From positions 1 through 64,000 of the forward strand of contig CAUHNW010000006.1 of NCBI GenBank assembly GCA_959607825.1: 64,000 nt of DNA. The letters are read 5' to 3'. The notes under the pieces are model-generated. The model was not told where the DNA came from. It saw only the letters and a list, made by a program, of their open reading frames with translations, and ran no database searches. The position numbers were made by a program, and so were the translations under genes. Positions within the stretch are counted from its first letter, which is position 1, and each line of letters begins with the position of its first letter. The stretch is from HGM13006 sp900757695 (lineage in GTDB: Bacteria; Bacillota; Clostridia; Oscillospirales; Oscillospiraceae). Shown here piece after piece: positions 50,534 through 59,099 of this stretch.

Positions 50534-50911
50534 GTGCAGTTACTCATCGACAATAAGAGCGGCGCACCGATCTACGAGCAGATCTATACGCAGCTGAAGG
50601 AGCAGATCATTTCCGGTGCGCTTACTGAGGATCAGCCGCTGCCCTCCATCCGCGCTCTGGCCAAGGATCTCCGCATCAGCGTCATCACCACAAAGCGGGC
50701 CTACGATGAGCTGGAGCAGGAGGGGTTCCTCTACACCATCGCCGGGAAAGGGTCCTTTGTGGCAAAGAAGAATACCGAGCTGCTCCGGGAGGAACAACTG
50801 AAAAAAATAGAGGGGCATCTGTCCGAGGTGCGGCGGCTGGCTGCCTCCATTCACCTGACCCGGGAGGACATCCGGGAAATGCTGGCGCTTATGTGGGAGG
50901 ATGAATTATGA
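50534..50911 (+). CDS. GntR-family regulator, YtrA type
   Basis: A 125-aa repressor: winged helix-turn-helix at residues 1-75 (SGAPIYEQIYTQLKEQIISG...SIRALAKDLRISVITTKRAYDELEQEGF) plus a short C-terminal helical dimerisation tail, the YtrA layout without a ligand domain. The start is GTG at 50534 with GGGAGGTG upstream; an upstream frame crosses the promoter. It overlaps the ABC ATPase by 4 bp and presumably represses the operon; YtrA relatives respond to cell-wall antibiotics. Confidence 0.92.
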   Translation: MQLLIDNKSGAPIYEQIYTQLKEQIISGALTEDQPLPSIRALAKDLRISVITTKRAYDELEQEGFLYTIAGKGSFVAKKNTELLREEQLKKIEGHLSEVRRLAASIHLTREDIREMLALMWEDEL

Positions 50912-51759
50912 ACGCAATTTCGGTAAAAGACCTGACGATTACCTATCATGGGGGAAAGAAACCGGATTTCTCCTTTGGTCCTGTGACGCTGGAGCTGCCC
51001 AAGGGCGCAATTCTTGGGCTATTGGGAGAAAACGGTGCCGGAAAGACAACATTGATGAAGTTGATCCTTGGCCTGCGGCGGCCTCAAAGCGGCGAGATCT
51101 CTCTGCTGGATGGGGTGCCGGGACAACCGGCCATCATGGAAAACGTCGGCGTGGTACTGGATGAGCCGGGGGTTCCCGCATGCCTGACGCCCGTGCAGCT
51201 TGGAAAGGTGCTGGGTCGGATCTACCATTCATGGGATCCCCAGCGCTATGCGCAGTATCTCCGGCAGCTGCAGCTGCCGGAAAATAAGCCCTTTTCGGAG
51301 TTCTCCAAGGGCATGAAAACAAAGCTGTCCATTGCAGCGGCACTGGGACACTGCCCAAAGCTTCTTATACTGGATGAACCCACCTCCGGCCTTGACCCGT
51401 TGGTTCGAGAGGAAATGCTGGAGCTGCTTTCGGATTTTACCAGAGACCCGGAGCATTCCATCCTGATTTCCTCCCACATTGTCGGTGATCTGGAAAAGCT
51501 CTGCGACTATGTAGCGTTTCTCCATCACGGAACGCTGCTGCTGTGTGAAGAAAAGGATCGGGTGCTGGAGCAGTATGGCATTCTGCATGGGTCGGCCTCT
51601 GAGATCGATGCGCTGGATCCGCAGGCAGTGCTTCATCAGGAGCGATCCGCCTACGGCGTAGAGGCGCTGGTTCGGCGTGCGCTTGTGCCTCAGAGCCTAG
51701 CGCTGCGCTCAGCCACCCTGGAGGAAATTTTTGTTGGTATGATAAAGGAGGAGGCATAA
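50908..51759 (+). CDS. ABC transporter ATP-binding protein
   Basis: A 283-aa single-domain ABC ATPase. Walker A is GENGAGKTT near residue 38; the signature is EFSKGMKTKLSIAAALG; Walker B is LLILDEPTSGLDP; the switch His is in ISSHIVGDLEKLCD. A C-terminal extension follows from about 230. It is the energy subunit of a two-component (ATPase plus permease) exporter of the YtrB type, which protects or moves lipids/antibiotics. Substrate is unknown. Confidence 0.93.
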   Translation: MNAISVKDLTITYHGGKKPDFSFGPVTLELPKGAILGLLGENGAGKTTLMKLILGLRRPQSGEISLLDGVPGQPAIMENVGVVLDEPGVPACLTPVQLGKVLGRIYHSWDPQRYAQYLRQLQLPENKPFSEFSKGMKTKLSIAAALGHCPKLLILDEPTSGLDPLVREEMLELLSDFTRDPEHSILISSHIVGDLEKLCDYVAFLHHGTLLLCEEKDRVLEQYGILHGSASEIDALDPQAVLHQERSAYGVEALVRRALVPQSLALRSATLEEIFVGMIKEEA

Positions 51760-51760
51760 A

Positions 51761-52354
51761 ATGCTGGGACTCATTCAGAAGGACATCTATCAGATGCTGA
51801 AGTATCAGCGGGTGCTGCTGCTGATCGTGATCGTCTTTGCGGCAGTTTCCGCCAAAAACATCGACAATGCGTTTTTCTCGATTTATCCGGCAGTGATTGC
51901 CGGACTGTCCATGGTAACGCTCCAAAGCTACGATGAGCAGAGCGGCTTTGCCTGCTACAGCATGGTTATGCCGGTTTCCAAAAAGACCATTGTGGGGGAG
52001 AAATACCTCTACGGCATAGGGATGATCCTGCTGGTGTCGCTGGTAGACGCCGTCTCCTTCCTGTTCTTTCAGTTTCCTATATTGGAGGCCCTTCGGAGCA
52101 TCTGCTTTATCATAGCGGTGGGACTCATCTGCCTCAGCGTATTTCTTCCCTTTATCTTTGCCTATGGGGTAGAACGGGGACGTACTGCCTATGTGGTCGC
52201 CATGGGTGTGTACTGCGCTCTGACATTTCTGATAAAGGATCGGCTACAGAATGTTCCCATAATCACGCTGGGCGGTGCGGTCGGAATTGGTGTCGTGCTG
52301 ACGGCGGTTTCCTTTGCGGTATCCGTTCTGGCATACGATAGAAGGAGCTTCTAA
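51761..52354 (+). CDS. ABC-2 type transporter permease
   Basis: A 197-aa membrane protein with about six hydrophobic helices and the ABC2_membrane_5-like start MLGLIQKDIYQMLKYQR, the usual coupling segment of these small permeases, and MPVSKKTIVGEKY. It follows the ATPase by one base and completes the GntR-controlled exporter. A short AGGCAATAC motif begins with the last A of its stop codon. Confidence 0.85.
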   Translation: MLGLIQKDIYQMLKYQRVLLLIVIVFAAVSAKNIDNAFFSIYPAVIAGLSMVTLQSYDEQSGFACYSMVMPVSKKTIVGEKYLYGIGMILLVSLVDAVSFLFFQFPILEALRSICFIIAVGLICLSVFLPFIFAYGVERGRTAYVVAMGVYCALTFLIKDRLQNVPIITLGGAVGIGVVLTAVSFAVSVLAYDRRSF

Positions 52355-52369
52355 GGCAATACGCAATGG
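52354..52369. repeat. Terminal fragment of the palindromic element family
   Basis: AGGCAATACGCAATGG resembles the element end (AGGCAATACCGCRCAAT) and begins on the last A of the permease stop codon TAA, the same place as in the azlD case. Only the end is present. Chance is possible for a 16-bp match. Confidence 0.35.
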
Positions 52370-52403
52370 AGGCACGCTGCCTTTTTCTTTGCAGCGTGCC
52401 TCC
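52368..52403. terminator. Bidirectional terminator between permease and ahcY
   Basis: GGAGGCACGCTGC pairs perfectly with GCAGCGTGCCTCC around CTTTTTCTTT. The stem is 13 bp between convergent genes. Confidence 0.88.
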
Positions 52404-52408
52404 ATAAT

Positions 52409-53653
52409 TTAGACTTCCCAGCCGTTTAAGTATTTAACCTGCGCATCCGTCAGGGTATCCACCTTCAGTCCCATGGCATCCAGCTTGATTTTGGAGACCA
52501 GATCATCGATCTCCGCAGGAACCTCATAGACGTCATTCTTCATTTCCCTGCGATGCTCCATGAGATATTTCAGGCTCATGGACTGAATGGCAAAGCTCAT
52601 GTCCATAATCTCAGCAGGGTGGCCGTTGCCGGAGGCCAGATTCACAAGCCGTCCCTCTGCCAGCAGATTCAGAGTGCGGCCATCGGGCAGCTCATAGCCC
52701 ATGATCTCATCCCGGCGGAGATAGACCCGATCTGCCATTTCCCGAAGCTCCACCTCGTTGACCTCCACATTAAAGTGGCCGGCATTGCTGAGGAAGGCAT
52801 TGTTCTTCATCTTTTCAAAATGGCGCTTGGTGATAACGTCCCGGCAGCCGGTGGCGGTAACAAAAATATCGCCAAGGGGTGCGGCCTCATCCATGGTCAT
52901 GACCATGTAGCCGTCCATAGTTGCCTCCAGCGCCTTAATGGGGTCAATCTCCGTTACGATTACCGTAGCACCCATGCCCTTGGCCCGCATGGCAATGCCT
53001 CTTCCGCAGTAGCCGTAGCCCGCAACTACCACAGTGCGGCCCGCTACCAGCAGATTGGTGGTATGCATAATGGCATCCCAGACACTCTGACCGGTGCCGT
53101 ACTTGTTGTCATAGTAGTGCTTGCACTTGGCATCGTTGACGTTCATCATGGGGAAGGGGAGCGCTCCGGCCTTGGCCCGGGCCCTCAGCCGGTGGATGCC
53201 GGTGGTGGTCTCCTCACAGCCGCCCATGACCTTGTCCGCATAGTCCTTGCAGGTGGAGGTCAGCAGCTCCAGAAGATCGCCGCCGTCATCGATAAACAGG
53301 TCGGGATGGCAGGAGAGGGTTTTGCTCAGATGGTCAAGATATTCCTCCTGGGTAGCGCCGTGCCACGCCGCCACATGGACCCCCAGCGAGGCAAGCCCCG
53401 CCGCCACATCATCCTGGGTGGACAAGGGATTGCAGCCGGTGGCATATACCTCAGCACCGGCCGCCTTCAAAACCGTTGCCAGATAAGCGGTTTTTGCCTC
53501 CATGTGGATGGACATGGCAATGGTTTTCCCGGCAAAGGGCTTTGTTGCTTCAAACTCCTTTTTGATGGCGCTCAGGGCCGGCATAAAGTCCTGCACCCAC
53601 TGGATCTTCATGCGTCCATGCTCCTGCAGGGACATATCTCTGACAATATTCAA
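52409..53653 (-). CDS. ahcY: Adenosylhomocysteinase
   Basis: This NAD-dependent enzyme splits S-adenosylhomocysteine into adenosine and homocysteine, relieving product inhibition of methyltransferases. It is the short 414-aa form. The NAD site is GYGYCGRGIAMRAKGMG near residue 205; the substrate region has KTAYL and NDAKCKHYYDNKYG. The likely start is TTG at 53653 (GAGGT 9 bp upstream), because family members carry a few residues before the conserved RDMSL. The methyl cycle continues in metK 2 kb away. Lack of an own SAM leader is noted. Confidence 0.94.
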   Translation of the reverse strand: MNIVRDMSLQEHGRMKIQWVQDFMPALSAIKKEFEATKPFAGKTIAMSIHMEAKTAYLATVLKAAGAEVYATGCNPLSTQDDVAAGLASLGVHVAAWHGATQEEYLDHLSKTLSCHPDLFIDDGGDLLELLTSTCKDYADKVMGGCEETTTGIHRLRARAKAGALPFPMMNVNDAKCKHYYDNKYGTGQSVWDAIMHTTNLLVAGRTVVVAGYGYCGRGIAMRAKGMGATVIVTEIDPIKALEATMDGYMVMTMDEAAPLGDIFVTATGCRDVITKRHFEKMKNNAFLSNAGHFNVEVNEVELREMADRVYLRRDEIMGYELPDGRTLNLLAEGRLVNLASGNGHPAEIMDMSFAIQSMSLKYLMEHRREMKNDVYEVPAEIDDLVSKIKLDAMGLKVDTLTDAQVKYLNGWEV

Positions 53654-53688
53654 GTCCTTTCGACCTCTTTCTTCATAAATTCAGACTC

Positions 53689-53717
53689 AGTATATCATAT
53701 TATTTACAGAGGAACAA
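53689..53717 (-). promoter_or_regulatory. Promoter of ahcY
   Basis: Minus-strand -35 TTGTTC (53712-53717) and -10 TATACT (53689-53694) are spaced 17 bp. Confidence 0.65.
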
Positions 53718-53794
53718 GAAAGTTTACACATTTTTCATGGACTTTTCCATGGGGATGCAATAGAATAGCGTTACAAATGTTAGGAGGATGCCAA

Positions 53795-54667
53795 GTGAAT
53801 GAATTAAGACGGAAATGGAGCCGTTTCCTTTATAACAACCGGGACAAGGGGATCCCCAATCTGATGCTGTTTATCAGCGTCGGTACTTTGATCGTCTATT
53901 TCTTTTCCATGATCGATCCCAGCAACGTGATCTACCGATTTATCTGCTTTGACCGAAACGCCATCCTTCACGGGCAAGTTTGGCGGCTTTTCACCTATGT
54001 ATTCGTGCCCACATCCCGGGGGATTTGGCTGTTTCTGCTGCTCTTTGCCTATTACGGCATTGGCCGGATGGTGGAGAGCGTCTGGGGCACCCTGAAATTC
54101 AACCTGTTCTATCTCTGCGGTGTTGTGATTATGGACATTGCAGGACTGCTTTTGGGGCGCACCGCCACCACCTATTACCTGAATCTCAGCCTGTTTCTTG
54201 CCCTTGCCACCATGTACCCGGACAACAAGGTGCTGCTGATGTATATCATCCCCATTAAAATGAAGTATCTGGCGTGGGTGTATCTGGCCTTTACGGTGCT
54301 GGATGTGGTAAGAGGCGACTTCTTCTCCGTATTCGCTCTGCTCAACTACTTTATTTTCTTCGGGCGTGACTGCCGGAATGTGCTTCCCGGGGCCGACCAT
54401 GTGGGGGCCCGGCACATTCAGTTTGGGCGGAAGAATCATGGGAATCCCAACTGGGCCAATCATTACCGCAGTGCCTCCGGCCACCGTCCCGGTCAAAAGG
54501 GCGACTTTAAGAAGGTAGTAGACGCACCGGCCTATCGGCACAAGTGCACCGTCTGCGGCCGCACCGACGTCTCCAATCCGGAGCTGGAATTCCGCTACTG
54601 CTCCAAGTGCAATGGCTTCTACTGCTATTGTCAGGATCATATCAACAACCATGCGCACATTCAGTAA
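53795..54667 (+). CDS. Rhomboid-like membrane protein with C-terminal zinc finger
   Basis: A 290-aa protein. Six hydrophobic segments span about residues 20-200, with rhomboid landmarks in the first loop (HGQVWRLFTYVFVP) and second helix (ESVWGTLKFNLFYLCG). The catalytic GxSG of helix 4 is absent (NLSLFLALATMYPD instead), and no His is visible in the last helix, so it looks like a catalytically dead pseudo-rhomboid. A cytoplasmic tail ends in two zinc pairs, CTVCGRTD and YCSKCNGFYCYCQDH. The GTG start at 53795 has AGGAGG upstream. Function unknown. Confidence 0.8.
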   Translation: MNELRRKWSRFLYNNRDKGIPNLMLFISVGTLIVYFFSMIDPSNVIYRFICFDRNAILHGQVWRLFTYVFVPTSRGIWLFLLLFAYYGIGRMVESVWGTLKFNLFYLCGVVIMDIAGLLLGRTATTYYLNLSLFLALATMYPDNKVLLMYIIPIKMKYLAWVYLAFTVLDVVRGDFFSVFALLNYFIFFGRDCRNVLPGADHVGARHIQFGRKNHGNPNWANHYRSASGHRPGQKGDFKKVVDAPAYRHKCTVCGRTDVSNPELEFRYCSKCNGFYCYCQDHINNHAHIQ

Positions 54668-55493
54668 ACGGATTGCAGCAGCACTCTTTCTGCTGACGGT
54701 GCTGTTGACTGCGGTCTTCACAGGCTGCGGGAAAAAAGACGTAAACGGCCTTACCGTGGTGTTCCCAAAGCTGGGCGCCGCAGACTGCGCCATTTTGATG
54801 GAAACAAGCTGCACGGTGGTCATCGACACCGGGGAATCCGGGGATGGAGCGGCCATTTTGGACGTACTGGAGGCATATGGCCGGGAATCCATCGACCTTC
54901 TGGTGATCTCTCACTACGATAAAGACCATGTGGGCGGCGCAGCCGAGCTGCTGGCCTCCATGCCCGCGGAGCGTGTCATCGGTTCCGCCTATCCCAAGGA
55001 TTCCGAGGAATACGATGCATATCAGCAGGCTCTGGCGGATGCCGGGCTTACGGAAGAGCTGCTGAGCAGTCCTGAGACCTTCTGTGTCTCAGATGACCTG
55101 ATCCTGACGGTCTGCCCGCCGGAGCAAGGCATCTATTCTGACCACATGAGCAACAATGCCTCAGTGGCCGTGGCGGCACGGTACGGGGATACCCGGATGC
55201 TCTTTACCGGCGATGCCATGGAAGAGCGGACGGAAGAGCTGCTCACCGAGTTCTCCGGCACCTTCGACCTCATTAAGCTGCCCCATCACGGACGGGATAA
55301 GTCTACCGCTCAGGCGCTCTCTGATGCCTTCGGCACGGAGCATACGGCCTATGTGGCCACCAGCTCCAAGAAGGAACCCGAGAACAAGCATCTGGAGGAT
55401 GCGGTGTCCGGCCCTCTCTATCTGACCCGAAAGGGGAACATCATCGCCATTTCCGATGGAACCACCGTGAAAATCACGCAATCTGAGGAATAA
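54651..55493 (+). CDS. ComEC-like metallo-beta-lactamase fold lipoprotein
   Basis: A 280-aa exported protein. The signal peptide ends in a lipobox FTGC (LLTAVFTGCGKK), so it is anchored outside the membrane. The MBL metal motif is SHYDKDHVGG near residue 90; further ligands are in LFTGDA and LPHHGRDKS. It resembles the ComEC/Rec2 MBL domain, which is thought to act on DNA at the cell surface, but has no channel part. It overlaps the rhomboid-like gene by 17 bp, so the two are co-translated. Confidence 0.86.
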   Translation: MRTFSKRIAAALFLLTVLLTAVFTGCGKKDVNGLTVVFPKLGAADCAILMETSCTVVIDTGESGDGAAILDVLEAYGRESIDLLVISHYDKDHVGGAAELLASMPAERVIGSAYPKDSEEYDAYQQALADAGLTEELLSSPETFCVSDDLILTVCPPEQGIYSDHMSNNASVAVAARYGDTRMLFTGDAMEERTEELLTEFSGTFDLIKLPHHGRDKSTAQALSDAFGTEHTAYVATSSKKEPENKHLEDAVSGPLYLTRKGNIIAISDGTTVKITQSEE

Positions 55494-55536
55494 GACCGCT
55501 GTTTTTACCCACTTTCTACAAAGTGTCCGAAAACAG

Positions 55537-55564
55537 TTGACAAAGCATATTTTCCTGTTATAAT
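55537..55564 (+). promoter_or_regulatory. Promoter of the metK SAM leader
   Basis: The -35 TTGACA (55537-55542) and -10 TATAAT (55559-55564), both consensus, are spaced 16 bp. Confidence 0.85.
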
Positions 55565-55602
55565 GCAATAGGCAATGAACATTGCTGTAATTTCATAACG
55601 GC

Positions 55603-55746
55603 CCTTATTAAGAGTGGTGGAGGGATCGGCCCTATGAAGCCCGGCAACCTGCAAATGCAAGGTGCCAAATCCGGCGGTGCAAATCGAAAGATGAGGTTTT
55701 CTACGCTCTTTCAGCGTCCCGCCGATTCCGGCGGGACGCTTTTTGT
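55603..55746 (+). promoter_or_regulatory. SAM-I (S-box) riboswitch
   Basis: The core sequences are present in order: CTTATTAAGAGTGGTGGAGG, the GATCGGCCCTATGAAGCCCGG stretch (55625-55645), CAACC, GGTGCCAAATCC, and GAAAGATGAGG. A terminator AGCGTCCCGCC/GGCGGGACGCT with TTTTT follows at 55713-55744. With S-adenosylmethionine bound the terminator forms and metK is shut off. Confidence 0.95.
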
Positions 55747-55790
55747 ACGAAAGTTTTATGAGATAATAACTTGAAAGGAAGATCAATAGA

Positions 55791-56954
55791 ATGGCAAAAC
55801 GTATTTTTACATCAGAATCGGTAACGGAAGGACATCCCGATAAGATCTGTGACCAGATCTCTGACGGCGTACTGGACGCCATCCTTGAAAAAGACCCCAT
55901 GGCCCGGGTGGCCTGCGAGACCATTACCACCACCGGCATGGTCTTCGTCATGGGCGAGATCACCACGGACTGCTATGTGGACATTCCCGCCATTGCCCGG
56001 GAGGTCATCTGCCGCATCGGCTACGACAAGCCCGAATACGGCTTTGACGGCAACACCTGCTCTGTAATGACCGCCATTGACGGCCAGAGCCCCGACATCG
56101 CTCAGGGCGTCAACCACGCCTATGATGACGAGGGCGAGACCGGTGCAGGCGATCAGGGCATGATGTTCGGCTTCGCCTGTGACGAGACCCCCGAGCTGAT
56201 GCCCGCCCCCATTTCCTATGCCCATCAGCTGGCCCACAAGCTCACCGAGTGCCGGAAGTCCGGGGAGCTGCCTTGGCTGCGCCCCGATGGAAAGAGTCAG
56301 GTTTCCGTCCAGTATGGCGAGGACGGCAGCGTAGAGCGCATTGACGCAGTGGTGGTCTCCACTCAGCACGCCCCGGACATCGACATTGAGACCCTTCGCC
56401 GTGAGATCATCGAAAAGGTCATCAAGACCACGCTTCCTTCCGAGCTGCTGGACGAGGACACCAAGTTCTTTGTGAACCCCACCGGACGCTTTGTGGTAGG
56501 CGGCCCTGTGGGCGATTCCGGCCTCACAGGACGGAAGATCATCGTTGACACCTACGGCGGCTATGCGGCCCATGGCGGCGGCTGCTTCTCTGGCAAGGAT
56601 CCAACCAAGGTAGACCGTTCTGCCGCCTACATGGCCCGGCACATCGCCAAGAACATTGTAGCTGCCGGTCTTGCAAAGAAGTGCCAGATCGAGCTGGCCT
56701 ATGCCATCGGTGTGGCACAGCCCGTGTCCGTGCTGGTGGACACCTACGGTACCGGCGTGGTAGCCGACGAAAAGCTCTCCGATGCGGTGCGCAAGGTCTT
56801 TGATCTGCGGCCCGCCGAGATCATCCGCTATCTGGATCTCCGCCGCCCCATCTACTCCGCCACCGCTGCCTACGGTCACTTTGGCCGTCCGGAGCTGAAC
56901 CTTCCCTGGGAGCGCACGGACCGGACAGAGGACCTCAAAAAGGCTGTGCTGTAA
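55791..56954 (+). CDS. metK: S-adenosylmethionine synthetase
   Basis: This enzyme makes S-adenosylmethionine from methionine and ATP. The 387-aa protein has the family motifs GHPDKICDQISDGVLD at the N-terminus, GAGDQGMMFGFACDET near 120-135 and GGCFSGKDPTKVDRSAAY near 260. AAAGGAAG precedes the ATG. Expression is controlled by the SAM-I riboswitch in its leader, giving product feedback. A perfect terminator follows. Confidence 0.97.
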   Translation: MAKRIFTSESVTEGHPDKICDQISDGVLDAILEKDPMARVACETITTTGMVFVMGEITTDCYVDIPAIAREVICRIGYDKPEYGFDGNTCSVMTAIDGQSPDIAQGVNHAYDDEGETGAGDQGMMFGFACDETPELMPAPISYAHQLAHKLTECRKSGELPWLRPDGKSQVSVQYGEDGSVERIDAVVVSTQHAPDIDIETLRREIIEKVIKTTLPSELLDEDTKFFVNPTGRFVVGGPVGDSGLTGRKIIVDTYGGYAAHGGGCFSGKDPTKVDRSAAYMARHIAKNIVAAGLAKKCQIELAYAIGVAQPVSVLVDTYGTGVVADEKLSDAVRKVFDLRPAEIIRYLDLRRPIYSATAAYGHFGRPELNLPWERTDRTEDLKKAVL

Positions 56955-56970
56955 TTCCATCCAAAGCTGC

Positions 56971-57003
56971 GTTTGCCGCCCATTTGGGGCGGCAAACTTT
57001 TTG
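56971..57003 (+). terminator. Terminator of metK
   Basis: GTTTGCCGCC pairs with GGCGGCAAAC around CATTTGG, followed by TTTTTT. Confidence 0.92.
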
Positions 57004-57017
57004 GGTGCAGAAAAGTG

Positions 57018-57047
57018 TTGTCAGTTTTCCGTGGATTATGATAGAAT
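57018..57047 (+). promoter_or_regulatory. Promoter of the D-2-hydroxyacid dehydrogenase gene
   Basis: The -35 TTGTCA (57018-57023) and -10 TAGAAT (57042-57047) are spaced 18 bp. Confidence 0.6.
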
Positions 57048-57075
57048 AGCCAAAACAGCTCCGGGAGGGATCACA

Positions 57076-58065
57076 ATGCGCTTATACGTCTTTGGCTGCC
57101 GCCCTTATGATGAGGAAGCGATCTTTCGTCGGCTGGCACTGGAATACCACTTGGAAATCGGCCTTACGCCGGCGCAGCTGACCAAGGACAACATGGAGTA
57201 TTACATTCCCATGCTGCGGGGCTATGATGCGGTCTCCGTGGTGGCAACGCCCATTCATTTTGAGCTGCTGGAGGCCATGCATGAGGCCGGGGTACGGCTC
57301 CTCAGCACCCGCACCATCGGCTATGACCACATCGACATGGCGGCGGCAAAGGCACTGGGCTTCACCGTCTGCAACGCCGGCTATGGGCCGGATGCCGTGG
57401 CGGACTATACGGTAATGCTGATGCTCATGGCCCTGCGGAATGCAAAGCGGGTGCTACAGCGGGCGGACCTTCACGATTTCTCCATGCCCGGGCTTATGGG
57501 GCGGCAGCTCCGCAGCTGCACCGTGGGCATTCTCGGGGCAGGCCGCATCGGCGCAAGAGTTATGGAAGAGCTTCGGGGCTTTGGCTGTCGTGTGATTTAC
57601 TGGAACAGAACCAGCCGTCCCGGTCTGGCCGGAGCGCAGGTCTCCCTTGAAACGCTGTACCGGGAAAGCGATATCATCTCCCTGCACATGCCGCTGACCC
57701 CGGAAACACAGCATATCATCAGCCGGGATGCCATGGAGAAAATGAAGCCCGGCGTAATCCTCGTCAACACCGCCCGGGGCGGCCTCGTGGATACGCAGGC
57801 GCTGATCGATGCATTGGAGACCGGAAAAGTCGGCGGTGCAGCGCTGGATGTGGTAGAAGGGGAAGCGGGGCTGTACCACTTCAATAAAATGTCGGATCAG
57901 ATTGGGAATCGTGCCCTCAGCATTCTAAAGGATATGCCCAACGTGGTCTTTACCCCCCATATGGCCTTCTATACCGGCGAGGCCGTGGAGGAAATGGCCC
58001 GCTGCAGCGTAGCGGCCTGCAAGCTTTTCGCAGAGGGCAGGGAAATCCCATGGAAGATCATATAG
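57076..58065 (+). CDS. D-isomer-specific 2-hydroxyacid dehydrogenase (D-lactate dehydrogenase type)
   Basis: A 329-aa NAD-dependent dehydrogenase. The NAD-binding motif is GILGAGRIGARV near residue 155. The catalytic Arg is in NTARGGLVD, and the catalytic His in FTPHMAFYT near the C-terminus. The substrate loop near GYDHIDMAAA and the missing large insert fit the D-LDH/VanH branch, so reduction of pyruvate to D-lactate or of a related 2-oxoacid is likely. The ATG at 57076 has GGGAGGGAT upstream. No VanA/VanX-type genes are near, so a resistance role is not supported. Confidence 0.9.
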   Translation: MRLYVFGCRPYDEEAIFRRLALEYHLEIGLTPAQLTKDNMEYYIPMLRGYDAVSVVATPIHFELLEAMHEAGVRLLSTRTIGYDHIDMAAAKALGFTVCNAGYGPDAVADYTVMLMLMALRNAKRVLQRADLHDFSMPGLMGRQLRSCTVGILGAGRIGARVMEELRGFGCRVIYWNRTSRPGLAGAQVSLETLYRESDIISLHMPLTPETQHIISRDAMEKMKPGVILVNTARGGLVDTQALIDALETGKVGGAALDVVEGEAGLYHFNKMSDQIGNRALSILKDMPNVVFTPHMAFYTGEAVEEMARCSVAACKLFAEGREIPWKII

Positions 58066-58110
58066 GGCGGCATATGGATGCGCTGCCGCCTCAAAAAGGA
58101 AGGAATACCA

Positions 58111-58632
58111 ATGAATTACGTTTGCAATGGAAGCTTTCAGGACTTTGTTTGTCTGGATTTTGAGACCACCGGCCTTTCCGGCACCAAGGATAAGGTGACG
58201 GAAATTGGCGCCGTGAAGGTACAGGGCGGGGACGTGGTACAGCGGTTCTCCACTCTGGTCAATCCGGGCCGCCCCATTCCGCCCCGGGTGGTGGCACTGA
58301 CCGGTATTTCCAACGACATGGTGGAGGACTATCCCAGAATCCATGAGCTGCTGCCTGTATTTTTGAGCTTTCTGGGGAATCTTCCGCTGGTTTGCCACAA
58401 TGCCAAGTTTGACTGCAAGTTTTTGGAGCGAGACCTTGCCCAAATGGGCCGAAGCATTGAAAATCCGGTAGATGACACCCTTCAGCTTTCCCGATTGAAG
58501 CTCAAGGGACTGCCCAGCTACAAGCTTGGCTATTTGACGGACTATTTTTCCATTGCGCTAAACGATGCCCATCGGGCATGGTGCGATGCGGAGGCCACCG
58601 CCAATCTGTACTTAAAACTGCAAGCAGTATAA
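58111..58632 (+). CDS. DnaQ-type 3'-5' exonuclease
   Basis: A 173-aa stand-alone exonuclease of the DEDDh family. ExoI is CLDFETTG (Asp and Glu), ExoII is CHNAKFDCKFL, and ExoIII is HRAWCDAEAT with the catalytic His. It is similar to the exonuclease part of PolC and to small DnaQ homologues used in proofreading or RNA/DNA trimming; the exact substrate is unknown. The ATG at 58111 has AAGGAAGG upstream. It is 45 bp after the dehydrogenase gene, probably on the same transcript. Confidence 0.9.
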   Translation: MNYVCNGSFQDFVCLDFETTGLSGTKDKVTEIGAVKVQGGDVVQRFSTLVNPGRPIPPRVVALTGISNDMVEDYPRIHELLPVFLSFLGNLPLVCHNAKFDCKFLERDLAQMGRSIENPVDDTLQLSRLKLKGLPSYKLGYLTDYFSIALNDAHRAWCDAEATANLYLKLQAV

Positions 58633-58638
58633 AGCTCA

Positions 58639-58671
58639 CCCGCAGACGGCATCGTTCAAGCCGTCTGCGGG
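58639..58671. terminator. Terminator between exonuclease and ferredoxin genes
   Basis: CCCGCAGACGGC pairs perfectly with GCCGTCTGCGGG, then TGTTTTC on the plus strand. It is between convergent genes; the minus side has only a weak T-tract. Confidence 0.88.
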
Positions 58672-58676
58672 TGTTT

Positions 58677-59099
58677 TCATTCCTTGATGGTCAGGGCTCC
58701 AATGGGGCAGGTATGGACGCAGGCAGGCAGGAGCCCGGCCTCCAGCCGTCCCCAGCAGCCGTCACATTTTACCGCATGCCCGCTTTCGGGATCCACCGAG
58801 ATCACCGACAGGGGGCAGGCCGCAGCACAGGCCCCGCAGCCTCGGCATTTATCCTCCGAGAGCACCACAAATCCGGCTTCGTTCCGGGTGATGGCCCCGG
58901 CGGGACATACCTTCATGCAGGCCCCGCAGTGGACACAGCCCACGGAGTAGCTGAGGATCCTGCCGTTCTTTTCCCGCCGCTCCATGTGCCGCAGAGGCTT
59001 CTGCCCAAGGGCACATTTGATATCCCGCTGATCGTTGCAGGCCAGCTGGCAGGCACAGCAGCCAGTGCACTTTTCCGGATCAAAGACAATGCGTTTCAT
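58677..59099 (-). CDS. 4Fe-4S ferredoxin-type electron transfer subunit of the molybdopterin oxidoreductase
   Basis: A 140-aa iron-sulfur protein. Four cluster-binding groups are visible: CTGCCACQLAC, CVHCGACMKVC, CRGCGACAAAC, and CDGC...CVHTCP near the end, as in DmsB/HycB-type subunits. GGAGG precedes the ATG at 59099, which overlaps the catalytic subunit stop by 4 bp (ATGA). There is no signal peptide, so it works in the cytoplasm and passes electrons to or from the catalytic subunit. Confidence 0.92.
   Translation of the reverse strand: MKRIVFDPEKCTGCCACQLACNDQRDIKCALGQKPLRHMERREKNGRILSYSVGCVHCGACMKVCPAGAITRNEAGFVVLSEDKCRGCGACAAACPLSVISVDPESGHAVKCDGCWGRLEAGLLPACVHTCPIGALTIKE

Noticed and set aside
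57076..58065. VanH-type vancomycin resistance gene
   Set aside because: The dehydrogenase resembles D-LDH/VanH, but no ligase or dipeptidase gene is adjacent, and the distant VanW-family gene is a common wall-associated protein in Clostridia.
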